In this document: one piece after another, positions 1-7,317 of the stretch
Layout of the letters: every line of letters starts with the position of its first letter
Numbering within the stretch: the first letter of the stretch is position 1
Assembly (NCBI GenBank): GCA_964578975.1
Contig: CAZOFA010000047.1
Location: 1 to 17,765, forward strand
DNA from: CAYRUP01 sp964578975
GTDB taxonomy: Bacteria; Pseudomonadota; Gammaproteobacteria; DSM-16500
Reading direction: 5' to 3'
Length of the DNA stretch: 17,765 bases
Position numbers and translations under genes: made by a program
Notes under the pieces: generated by a model
Database searches by the model: none
What the model was told of the DNA's origin: nothing
The model's input: only the letters and a program-made list of their open reading frames with translations

Positions 1-80
1 CACAAGGGGAGAGTTAACTATACTATAATCACCTCTCCCCTTGTGGGAGAGGTCGGTGCGTTTTTTGCGACGGGTGAGGG
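1..80. repeat. Intergenic palindromic repeat downstream of secF
   Basis: Two mutually exclusive hairpins are visible. Arms 1-13 (CACAAGGGGAGAG) and 33-45 are exact 13-base inverted repeats. Alternatively, 32-39 (CCTCTCCC) pairs with 45-52 (GGGAGAGG) around a 5-base loop. The stretch then continues as GGTCGGTGCG, a T-run and GCGACGGGTGAGGGG up to the secF stop. This composition resembles dispersed intergenic repeats of the CCTCTCCC...GGGAGAGG type found in many proteobacterial genomes. It lies just after secF in its direction of transcription and could form a 3'-end structure, but no T-tract follows on that strand, so I do not call it an intrinsic terminator. The element may extend beyond the left edge. 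Confidence 0.6.
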
Positions 81-86
81 GTTTTA

Positions 87-1004
87 TCAAGGCCGATCAT
101 CTAATACTTCTTTACTCGGCGGCAATAAATTCTGTCGATTGAGTCCTAACGCTAATGCCAATGACCCAGCAACATAAATAGAAGAATACGTCCCCACGAC
201 GATACCAATGATCAACGCCAACGCAAACCCATGCAGCATGTTTCCACCCAGAAAAAACAACGCCAACACCACCATCAACGTCAACATCGATGTCATAATC
301 GTTCGAGATAATGTTTGATTGGTCGCTTGATTAATTACTTCAAGCGGCGTCGCTTTGCGCAATTTACGAAAATTTTCTCGGACACGATCAAAAATAACGA
401 TGGTGTCATTCAGCGAATAACCAATCACCGTCAATACTGCTGCCAACACAATCAAATTAAATTCCAATTGAAAAAAAGAAAATATTCCCAGAATCAAAAC
501 AGGATCGTGAATCAATGCAACGGTCGAACCAACCGCAAAACGAAAATCAAAACGTAAAGCGATGTAAATCATCGTGCCTAACAACGCAATCACAATGGCA
601 AGCGCACCTTTGGTCGCGAGTTCTTGTCCGACCACCGCACCAATCATATCCACTTGCTGAACTTTTGCATCCGGTAATAATTTTGTGACTGCACCCACTG
701 TGTTATCTTTATCGCTCTCGCCTTTCGCCGCCAAACTCACTAACACATCTTTCGATGTGCCATAACTAATGACAACGGCTTCTTTAAAACCACCGGTTTC
801 CAATGTGTCACGAATTTGGTTGAGATCCGCTTCATGCGGAAAACTTAATTGAATTTGTGTACCACCGGTGAAATCCAAACCCCACTTCAATCCGTGAAAG
901 CCCAATGAAATCAGAGAAAGAACAAATAAAATTGTCGAAACCACCGCAGCCCATTTGCGCTGCGCCATAAAATCAATTTTGGTATTTTGCTTAAAAAATT
1001 CCAT
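87..1004 (-). CDS. secF: Protein translocase subunit SecF
   Basis: SecF, 305 residues and full family length, is an inner-membrane partner of SecD that helps pull preproteins through SecYEG using the proton-motive force. An N-terminal membrane segment (about 18-38) is followed by the family signature GLDFTGG (42-48), a periplasmic P1-like domain (about 50-125), and five C-terminal membrane segments. The transmembrane motif GYSLNDTIVIFDRVRENFRK starts at about 195 and includes Asp200, a conserved acidic residue of the family. Its ATG lies 3 bases beyond the secD stop, with an AGGAA ribosome site inside the secD 3' end, so the two genes are almost certainly co-transcribed and probably translationally coupled. 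Nothing looks degraded. It is the last gene of the minus-strand run. Confidence 0.97.
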   Translation of the reverse strand: MEFFKQNTKIDFMAQRKWAAVVSTILFVLSLISLGFHGLKWGLDFTGGTQIQLSFPHEADLNQIRDTLETGGFKEAVVISYGTSKDVLVSLAAKGESDKDNTVGAVTKLLPDAKVQQVDMIGAVVGQELATKGALAIVIALLGTMIYIALRFDFRFAVGSTVALIHDPVLILGIFSFFQLEFNLIVLAAVLTVIGYSLNDTIVIFDRVRENFRKLRKATPLEVINQATNQTLSRTIMTSMLTLMVVLALFFLGGNMLHGFALALIIGIVVGTYSSIYVAGSLALALGLNRQNLLPPSKEVLDDRP

Positions 1005-1007
1005 GAT

Positions 1008-2861
1008 TTATATTCCTATTGAAATCTTTTTCACGGGTTTTGCACCATACATCCAATTCACAATCGCGCGTGTGCCAGTGATCGCCGTAAACATCGAGGT
1101 CACCAAACCAATGGTTAATGTCACCGCAAAATTTTTCACCGTACCCGATCCTAAACTAAATAACACGACCGCCACAATTAATGTTGTCACGTTTGCATCG
1201 ACAATCGTCATGAACGCACGTTCATAACCCGCATGAATACTGGCTTGAATGCCACCGCCATTACGTAATTCTTCACGAATGCGCTCAAAAATCAGCACGT
1301 TTGCATCGACTGCCATACCCATGGTTAAGACAATACCCGCAATACCTGCCAACGTCAGTGTTGCACCAAGTAAGGATAAAATTGCCACGATCAAAATTAA
1401 ATTCATCGTCAATGCAATATCAGCCACTAAACCCATCACGCCATAATACAGCGCCATAAACAACACGACTAACACAAATCCGACTTCAACAGACAACACA
1501 CCTTTGTGAATATTTTGTTTACCTAAATTCGGACCGATCTGACGTTCTTCAATGTAAGTGACTGGGGTTGGCAATGCGCCTGCACGCAATAATAAAGCAA
1601 GCGTGCGCGCTTCCTCAGGACTGGATAAACCGGTAATTTGGAAACTATTGCCGAGCGCATTTTGGATTGTGGCGACACTAATAACTCTGCGTTCGGTTTG
1701 ATAATTGATGACGGGTTTGCCATCGACATTTTTCGTCGTTGATTTAACTTCGATGTATAACGTCCCCATTGGTCTGCCAATGTTTTCTGCGGTGGTTTTT
1801 GTGAATAATCCTTCACCGCCACCGCCTAAACGCACATTGACCGATGGACGTGCATCTTCACCCACGCCTGAAACGGCACTGGTGATCGAAGAACCACGTA
1901 AAATAATTTGATTTTTTAATAACACGGTTTGATTTTCGTAAGGATATACTTTGGAGTCCGCAGGCACGATTCCGCGCGGATCATGTTCGGTGTCCACCAA
2001 ATGAAATTCCAGTGTTGCGGTTTTGCCTAAAATATTTTTCGCTTGCACCGTATCTTGAATGCCGGGCAAATCGACGACAATACGCGTCGCACCTTGTTGT
2101 TGCACGACTGCTTCTGATACGCCCAGTTCATTCACACGATTACGCAAAATATTCATCACTTGTTCGAGCGTCTCTTGTCGCGCTTGTTGCAACGACGCCG
2201 GCGATAACATGCCTTGTAAAATCAGTTTTCCGTTTGACGTATCTTTCGTCCACGCTAATTCAGTGAAATGTGAACTTAAAAATGCATACGCATCTTCTAA
2301 CGCATCCGCTGCACGAAATTGAATGGTGACACCATTCGCGCCATTACGATTTAATCCGGCATAACGAATATGTTGATTACGCAACTCTTGCCCGATATTA
2401 CTTAAATCACCTTCAATGCGTTGTTTCAGCACCGAATCCACATCGACTTGCAACAGAAAATGCACGCCACCGCGCAAATCTAAACCTAATTTCATCGGCA
2501 TCGCACCGATCGCGCGTAACCAATTTGGCGTGGCAGGTGCGAGATTGAGTGCCACAATATAATCTTCGCCCAGTGCGCCTTGAATAATTTCTTTGGCTTT
2601 CAGTTGAATATCCGTTGACGCAAAACGCACTAAAATGCTGCGATTTTGTTGTTGAAGTTGCTTCACGGGAAGTTTGGCGGATTGTAAGGCGGAATTTATT
2701 TTATCGATCGTGTCCGATCCCATGACAATCGTGGGACTTTGCGGTGAAATTTGCACCGCAGGATCTTCAACATATAAATTCGGTAATGCATAAAAAAACG
2801 CAATGATCACCACGAAGACGACTAATAAATTTTTCCACCACGGAAAACGATTCAGAACCAT
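1008..2861 (-). CDS. secD: Protein translocase subunit SecD
   Basis: SecD, 617 residues and close to the usual gammaproteobacterial length, forms the inner-membrane SecDF complex that assists late steps of protein translocation. There is one N-terminal membrane segment (about 11-27), then GLDLRGGVHFLLQVD (from 126), the hallmark of the family. A large periplasmic region follows, and then a six-span C-terminal membrane block containing GMAVDANVLIFERIREEL (from 515), with the conserved Asp519 in the proton-relay helix. The gene sits 16 bases downstream of yajC and 3 bases upstream of secF, the classic yajC-secD-secF order. No frame disruption is seen. Confidence 0.97.
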   Translation of the reverse strand: MVLNRFPWWKNLLVVFVVIIAFFYALPNLYVEDPAVQISPQSPTIVMGSDTIDKINSALQSAKLPVKQLQQQNRSILVRFASTDIQLKAKEIIQGALGEDYIVALNLAPATPNWLRAIGAMPMKLGLDLRGGVHFLLQVDVDSVLKQRIEGDLSNIGQELRNQHIRYAGLNRNGANGVTIQFRAADALEDAYAFLSSHFTELAWTKDTSNGKLILQGMLSPASLQQARQETLEQVMNILRNRVNELGVSEAVVQQQGATRIVVDLPGIQDTVQAKNILGKTATLEFHLVDTEHDPRGIVPADSKVYPYENQTVLLKNQIILRGSSITSAVSGVGEDARPSVNVRLGGGGEGLFTKTTAENIGRPMGTLYIEVKSTTKNVDGKPVINYQTERRVISVATIQNALGNSFQITGLSSPEEARTLALLLRAGALPTPVTYIEERQIGPNLGKQNIHKGVLSVEVGFVLVVLFMALYYGVMGLVADIALTMNLILIVAILSLLGATLTLAGIAGIVLTMGMAVDANVLIFERIREELRNGGGIQASIHAGYERAFMTIVDANVTTLIVAVVLFSLGSGTVKNFAVTLTIGLVTSMFTAITGTRAIVNWMYGAKPVKKISIGI

Positions 2862-2877
2862 AATTTTCTTCCATGAA

Positions 2878-3237
2878 TTAAATCGATTTTAATGTACCTT
2901 TTGGTAAAGCAGAAACAATTGACGCTTTTTGTATTGTCACTTCGACATTATCTGAAAGTGCCACTACCACATAATTGTCAGCGATTTTGGTAATCGTACC
3001 CAATATACCGCCTGCGGTCACGACTTCATCGCCTTTGGCGAGTGATCCCAGTAAATTTCTTTGCTCTTTCGCACGTTTGCTTTGCGGACGCCAAATCGCG
3101 AAATACATGAAGAAAATCAACACCCCCATCATGATAAAAAACGAAAAACCGCCTTGTGGCGATTGCGCGGCCGCGGTGGTTGTTGCCGCATTCGCGTTTG
3201 AGATGAAAAAACCAGAAATGGCATCAAACAGTTGCAT
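2878..3237 (-). CDS. yajC: Preprotein translocase accessory subunit YajC
   Basis: YajC, 119 residues, is a small single-span inner-membrane protein that associates with SecDF. The N-terminus resembles that of E. coli YajC (FFISNANAA). One strong membrane segment (about 31-49) is followed by the conserved cytosolic motif RPQSKRAKEQ (50-59) and then KGDEVVTAGGILGTITKIADNY, the typical small beta domain, ending in LPKGTLKSI. The ATG has a good AAGGA ribosome site 8 to 9 bases upstream in the 75-base gap after queA. In many gammaproteobacteria tgt occupies the position directly upstream; here queA is adjacent instead. Confidence 0.96.
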   Translation of the reverse strand: MQLFDAISGFFISNANAATTTAAAQSPQGGFSFFIMMGVLIFFMYFAIWRPQSKRAKEQRNLLGSLAKGDEVVTAGGILGTITKIADNYVVVALSDNVEVTIQKASIVSALPKGTLKSI

Positions 3238-3312
3238 ATTTTTTCTTCCTTTCGAGAAATAGAATATTGTTGGTTGCCTAATTTACCTGGATTGGAGCGT
3301 CAGCGCAAATGA

Positions 3313-4332
3313 TCACGCGATTAACATCGCATCCCCATAGCTAAAAAAACGATAACGCTCATGCACGGCTGCTTGATAGGCTCGTTTAATGGTTTCATAG
3401 CCACCGAGCGCCGAAACAAGCATCAGCAAGGTGGAGCCGGGTAAATGAAGATTCGTGATCAATGCATCCACACAATGAAAATGAAACCCTGGGTAAATAA
3501 AAATATCGGTATCGCCGGAAAATGGTTGAATCGTCCCGGATAAACTGGCAGTTTCGAGTGAACGTGCGGCAGTGGTCCCCACTGCAATCACACGCCCACC
3601 CCGCTGCTTTGTTTTTTTAATTTTTTCACACACGGAAGCCGAGACTTCTGCAAATTCGCTATGCATGCGATGGTCGGTAATGTTGTCAACACGGACAGGA
3701 GCAAATGTGCCTGCACCAATGTGCAAGGTGATATACGCAATTTCAATACCCTGAGCAATCAGTTGATTAAATAGCGCAGCATCAAAATGCAACCCGGCAG
3801 TGGGTGCGGCAACTGACCCTTTGTGCTCTGCATAAATCGTTTGGTAACGTTCTTTATCTTCAAATTGCGGTGCACGATGAAAGTAAGGCGGCAATGGAAC
3901 TTGGCCAACCTCTTCAATCACCTCTGTGACTGCGCGCGGATCATGACAGTAAAGTTCAAACAAATCATGCTGACGTTGCAACATTTCAAATTTAATATGG
4001 TTGGCAAAAAGAATCATACTTTGCGGTTTTAATGATTTGCTCGCGCGTACGTGTGCAAGAATACGATGTGAATCGAGAATGCGTTCTACTAATACTTCAA
4101 CTTTTCCGCCAGAGAGTTTGTGCCCCAGCAAACGTGCCGCTATCACGCGTGTATTGTTGCATATCAATAAATCGTTTGGAGTAAGCAATTCAGATAAATC
4201 GGTAAATTGTCGATGCGTAAGCTCACCGGATTTTTTATCCACACACAACAATCGACTCGCACTGCGGTTTTCCAAGGGAAAACGCGCGATTAATTCGGGT
4301 TCAAGTTCATAATGAAAGTCAGATAATTGCAT
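3313..4332 (-). CDS. queA: S-adenosylmethionine:tRNA ribosyltransferase-isomerase QueA
   Basis: QueA, 339 residues, transfers and isomerises the ribosyl part of S-adenosylmethionine onto 7-aminomethyl-deazaguanine in tRNA, giving epoxyqueuosine at the wobble position. The sequence tracks E. coli QueA throughout: MQLSDFHYELEPELIARFP at the start, NNTRVIAARL, SGGKVEVLVER, AHVRASK, VAAPTAGLHFD, TLHIGAGTFAPVRVD, RVIAVGTTAARSLE, FIYPGFHF, LITNLHLPGSTLLMLVSA, and YRFFSYGDAML near the end. The C-terminus stops shortly after that motif, slightly shorter than in E. coli. The gene starts 18 bases after the upstream PTP-like gene, with only a poor purine-rich ribosome site (AAAAAAAGAA), so read-through from upstream or a promoter inside that gene is likely. 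The tRNA-guanine transglycosylase gene tgt, its usual neighbour, is not in this window. Confidence 0.97.
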   Translation of the reverse strand: MQLSDFHYELEPELIARFPLENRSASRLLCVDKKSGELTHRQFTDLSELLTPNDLLICNNTRVIAARLLGHKLSGGKVEVLVERILDSHRILAHVRASKSLKPQSMILFANHIKFEMLQRQHDLFELYCHDPRAVTEVIEEVGQVPLPPYFHRAPQFEDKERYQTIYAEHKGSVAAPTAGLHFDAALFNQLIAQGIEIAYITLHIGAGTFAPVRVDNITDHRMHSEFAEVSASVCEKIKKTKQRGGRVIAVGTTAARSLETASLSGTIQPFSGDTDIFIYPGFHFHCVDALITNLHLPGSTLLMLVSALGGYETIKRAYQAAVHERYRFFSYGDAMLIA

Positions 4333-4350
4333 AAAAATTCTTTTTTTATT

Positions 4351-5817
4351 TTAGAATTGCAGTGCACGTGAAAAGGGTTTTTCTTCGTCATGATTTAGTG
4401 TCGGTGCATGTGCAGCAACCGCCACATTATAAGCGATTTTTAATAAATTTCTCACTGTATCAATATAAATACCTTCTTCTTTTGCATACACTCTAATTAT
4501 CTTTCCCAAAGCGCCTGCACGCAATGCATCTTGATATTGTTCAATCGTACCTTGAGGAGTTTTTTTCTCTAAAAGTTCTACAAGAAATTTCGCAGCAGCT
4601 AAAGAATGTGCTTTCTTTTTAGGATTATCACAACAGGGCAAACACGCGTCAGTGTCTTGCTGTGTGGTAATGTGTTCTCTTAAATCAAAAATTAAACGTG
4701 GCGCAATACGCGATAAAGAAGTTTCCCCATCATCCGTGTCGTATGGGCACGGTCTTCCCTGACGCACATTTGCATCAAGATATTGTTCCCATTCCGGTAC
4801 GTCAGCGGGCTGCAAAAATGGACGATAATCCGTTCTTAACTCTTTCTTTTTGTTATTTGCATGCTCCGCCAATGCAACCGCATTTCTAATGGCCCATTCT
4901 AACTGATTATCCGTCCATATAAGTCCAGGGCGCGTTTTGCGGATTTGGCTGACGATTTTTAAAATCTCTGCAGCTGATTTATATTCTTTGTCTTTTTGAA
5001 AAATTTTATTGAAATGTCGTAATATCTCGAGCGTCAATATCGCAAGACCTGTGCGTCCTACACCCGATGCACAATGAATAAATACGGGGCCCTCATATAT
5101 TTGTTCATAATGCTCTAGATAAATATCTCTCAATGCATCATTCTTACTGTTTAACTCCGCATACCAATTATCAGTCAATTGGTGATAGGTAACCGTAACC
5201 TCACTCTCTTTTCTTTCGCGCTTTGATTCACGATCTGGAATATCTATTACTTTTAATTTGGTCTGCAAAAAATTTTCGTCGGAAGGATAATATAACAACT
5301 TATCATCGTCGATTTTAAAAGGAATACCGTTTCTTGTGACAAGACTAACTTCTATTTTACCGCCGTTGTAAAGGTACGTGATCGTATAATTTTCCGGTGG
5401 CAAGAAATAATCGAGAAAGCAAAAGTGAGAACTCTCACTCGCTCCAGTACCCACATGCTCACCATAACCAATCACATATTTGATCTTAGCTTCAATCAAA
5501 CTATGAAAAAATTCTCCCGCTTCTTCAGGAGATCTTGGGCCTCCCCCTGCCACTAAATTGTTAACCACATTTGCATTATATTGTGGGAAACGGGCATCAT
5601 AAAATTGACGCCACTGATGTTTTTTAATTGGGCGGATGTGTTGCTCGATGTGCGTCAACACTCCTTCAAAATGAGCTTGATTCACATATCCTTCAACAAA
5701 GCGATCAACTGCATACTCAACCGTATCATTTAAAAAAGCTGTCGTTGGAATAGTAAATTGCGGTCGTTTAGCTTTTAATAAAGGAGCCTTATCTTGCTTT
5801 TTTTTACTGAACATCAT
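4351..5817 (-). CDS. Protein-tyrosine-phosphatase-like protein, copy 1 (canonical active site)
   Basis: This 488-residue protein has no signal peptide or membrane span and a strongly basic N-terminus (KKKQDK). Residues about 65-320 look like a classical tyrosine phosphatase fold. NLVAGGGPRSPEEAGEFF (87-104) matches the substrate-side 'QGP...DFW' motif. LTDNW (214-218) is a likely WPD-type acid loop with Asp216. FIHCASGVGRTGLA (from 246) is a complete P-loop with nucleophile Cys249 and Arg255. RPGLIWTDNQ ends in a Q-loop-like Gln305. The C-terminal part (about 330-488) is not a domain I recognise; it carries a Cys cluster (392, 395, 396) followed by KKK. Two ATGs are adjacent (5815-5817, 5812-5814), with GAGGT upstream favouring either. 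The gene lies 15 bases after its paralogue and 18 before queA. A translocated effector acting on host phosphotyrosine is a reasonable inference, not shown here. Confidence 0.85.
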   Translation of the reverse strand: MMFSKKKQDKAPLLKAKRPQFTIPTTAFLNDTVEYAVDRFVEGYVNQAHFEGVLTHIEQHIRPIKKHQWRQFYDARFPQYNANVVNNLVAGGGPRSPEEAGEFFHSLIEAKIKYVIGYGEHVGTGASESSHFCFLDYFLPPENYTITYLYNGGKIEVSLVTRNGIPFKIDDDKLLYYPSDENFLQTKLKVIDIPDRESKRERKESEVTVTYHQLTDNWYAELNSKNDALRDIYLEHYEQIYEGPVFIHCASGVGRTGLAILTLEILRHFNKIFQKDKEYKSAAEILKIVSQIRKTRPGLIWTDNQLEWAIRNAVALAEHANNKKKELRTDYRPFLQPADVPEWEQYLDANVRQGRPCPYDTDDGETSLSRIAPRLIFDLREHITTQQDTDACLPCCDNPKKKAHSLAAAKFLVELLEKKTPQGTIEQYQDALRAGALGKIIRVYAKEEGIYIDTVRNLLKIAYNVAVAAHAPTLNHDEEKPFSRALQF

Positions 5818-5832
5818 AATGAACCTCGTTTT

Positions 5833-7254
5833 TCAATCATTCAGTCTTATTTGTACGGTTGCAGTGACAACATCGTCATGCATCTTTCTAAATACACCGT
5901 CAAGATCCATGTTAATTCTGTCCGTAATGATTCCTAAACATGCTTTCAGGTCTGTAGTTAATGCTTTTTTATGTTGTTCCATCGCATCTGGAGAAAAATC
6001 GGATGGCTTTTTTTTCTCTGCAAGAGCAATAAAAAAATCCATTGCATTTAATAAGCGAATTTTTTTCTTGTTTGCACTACGAGAAAACAAACAAGAACAA
6101 CATGCTTCTGTCACATCCCATGCTGCAATCGTCTCTCGATAATTTTTTAAATATGGCAGTAACTCGTTTATCATTTGATTCCATGCACGATCATTTTTTT
6201 CAGCGGCCAGATTAGCTTTTTCTTCTAACAGTGTGCACTGCGGACGATATTGTGGTGGAAGATATTGTTGCCAATTCACTAAATGTCTGTCAGGTAGCAC
6301 GGGATGAAATGGAGGTAATGAATAACCTTTTTCTATAGCATAACGACGCAAGGTAAATGCATTATAGATCGCTAAATCAAATTGCTCATCCGTCCATATG
6401 AGACCAGGTCGCGGTTTGCGAAGTCGGTTTACGATTTCAATAATTTTTGCAGCAGCTTCTCTAGCAGTCGGACGTGAAAAAATCTCATCAAAATGTCGGT
6501 ATAACTGTAACGTCAAAATCCCGTGCCCTGTGCGACCAAGTCCTGCCGCACAATTCACAAACACAAGATGCTGGGAAGATGTTCCATCAATTTGAATAAA
6601 TGCTTCTTTAATTACATCTGAACACTGACTTAAATTGATTGGCACATTATCGCGTAACCCACAAAAAGTTAGGTTAACCGGAAGATCTATCATTTCAGAG
6701 GCGCTGGTATATCTCACTTTCAATTGCACTTGTCCAAAATGATTAGAATAAATTCTATCCTCAGCGTCACATTTCCATTCGATGTTGGGCACATTTAAAC
6801 GCCTGATGAAGATTTGATAACCTTCACCTTGATACACTCCTGGTCTTATGAAGTAAGGATAAAAATCGACATTAGCGCCATCCCCTAAATAATAGCCAAA
6901 CGCCATCACATGTTGTATCGGTGGCGTATGATGCAATAAACGTGAAAAAAATTGCGCGACGCCAAGTTTTCCTCTTTGACCTCTTCCCGCAACAAAGTTT
7001 GTACCGGGCATGAGGTTTCCATCAGGGAAATACTCATCTTCCAAATTTTTAACATGATGGGTTGATTCTTTTACTTGCGCTGCCACATCAGGATGCCGAG
7101 ACATGATTTTATTAAACTCGTCGCTATAGCGTTCTCCTGATAAAAATTGAGTTTTGGCTAAATCAACAGTCTCATAAAAAAAAAAGTCATTTGGTAATTT
7201 AATTGTTTGTTTATCTTCTTTTAACAAGGGTTGAACTACCCCACCTCTGAGCAT
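5833..7254 (-). CDS. Protein-tyrosine-phosphatase-like protein, copy 2 (altered active site)
   Basis: This 473-residue paralogue of the downstream gene has the same order of landmarks but is strongly diverged. NFVAGRGQRGKLGVAQFF (86-103) corresponds to NLVAGGGPRSPEEAGEFF in copy 1. GLRDNVP (199-205) is a WPD-loop-like segment with Asp202. VFVNCAAGLGRTGHG is the P-loop with Cys235 and Arg241, but the residue before the cysteine is Asn234 rather than the usual His. RPGLIWTDEQ ends in Gln291. The C-terminal module also has a Cys cluster (385, 386, 388) followed by a basic stretch (NKKK). No signal peptide or membrane segment is seen. The ATG has AAAGGG about 8 bases upstream. The gene begins 55 bases after the RND pump stop. 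A tandem duplication origin is inferred from the shared architecture and adjacency. Substrate is unknown. Confidence 0.82.
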   Translation of the reverse strand: MLRGGVVQPLLKEDKQTIKLPNDFFFYETVDLAKTQFLSGERYSDEFNKIMSRHPDVAAQVKESTHHVKNLEDEYFPDGNLMPGTNFVAGRGQRGKLGVAQFFSRLLHHTPPIQHVMAFGYYLGDGANVDFYPYFIRPGVYQGEGYQIFIRRLNVPNIEWKCDAEDRIYSNHFGQVQLKVRYTSASEMIDLPVNLTFCGLRDNVPINLSQCSDVIKEAFIQIDGTSSQHLVFVNCAAGLGRTGHGILTLQLYRHFDEIFSRPTAREAAAKIIEIVNRLRKPRPGLIWTDEQFDLAIYNAFTLRRYAIEKGYSLPPFHPVLPDRHLVNWQQYLPPQYRPQCTLLEEKANLAAEKNDRAWNQMINELLPYLKNYRETIAAWDVTEACCSCLFSRSANKKKIRLLNAMDFFIALAEKKKPSDFSPDAMEQHKKALTTDLKACLGIITDRINMDLDGVFRKMHDDVVTATVQIRLND

Positions 7255-7288
7255 ATAAATTACCCTTTAATCAACGACATGGACACAT

Positions 7289-7317
7289 AATGTACAGTAT
7301 TTTGTGGTTTTAAGCAA
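7289..7317 (-). promoter_or_regulatory. Candidate promoter for the PTP-like gene pair
   Basis: On the minus strand, TTGCTT (7317-7312) and TACATT (7294-7289) are separated by exactly 17 bases and lie about 35 bases upstream of the ATG of PTP copy 2. The -10 matches the sigma-70 consensus at four of six positions and the -35 at three. The -35 overlaps the stop of the pump gene. This is a weak candidate chosen by eye; read-through from the pump operon is the alternative, because no terminator is visible in the gap. Confidence 0.25.

Noticed and set aside
32..52. Intrinsic terminator for secF
   Set aside because: The hairpin is good, but on the transcribed strand it is followed by TGATTATAGT rather than a T-tract; it is better explained as a dispersed repeat.
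955..1227. Plus-strand open frames opposite secD, secF, the pump and nuoN
   Set aside because: They are antisense to well-conserved genes, have no ribosome sites and show no protein-like features; they follow from the codon usage of the real genes.
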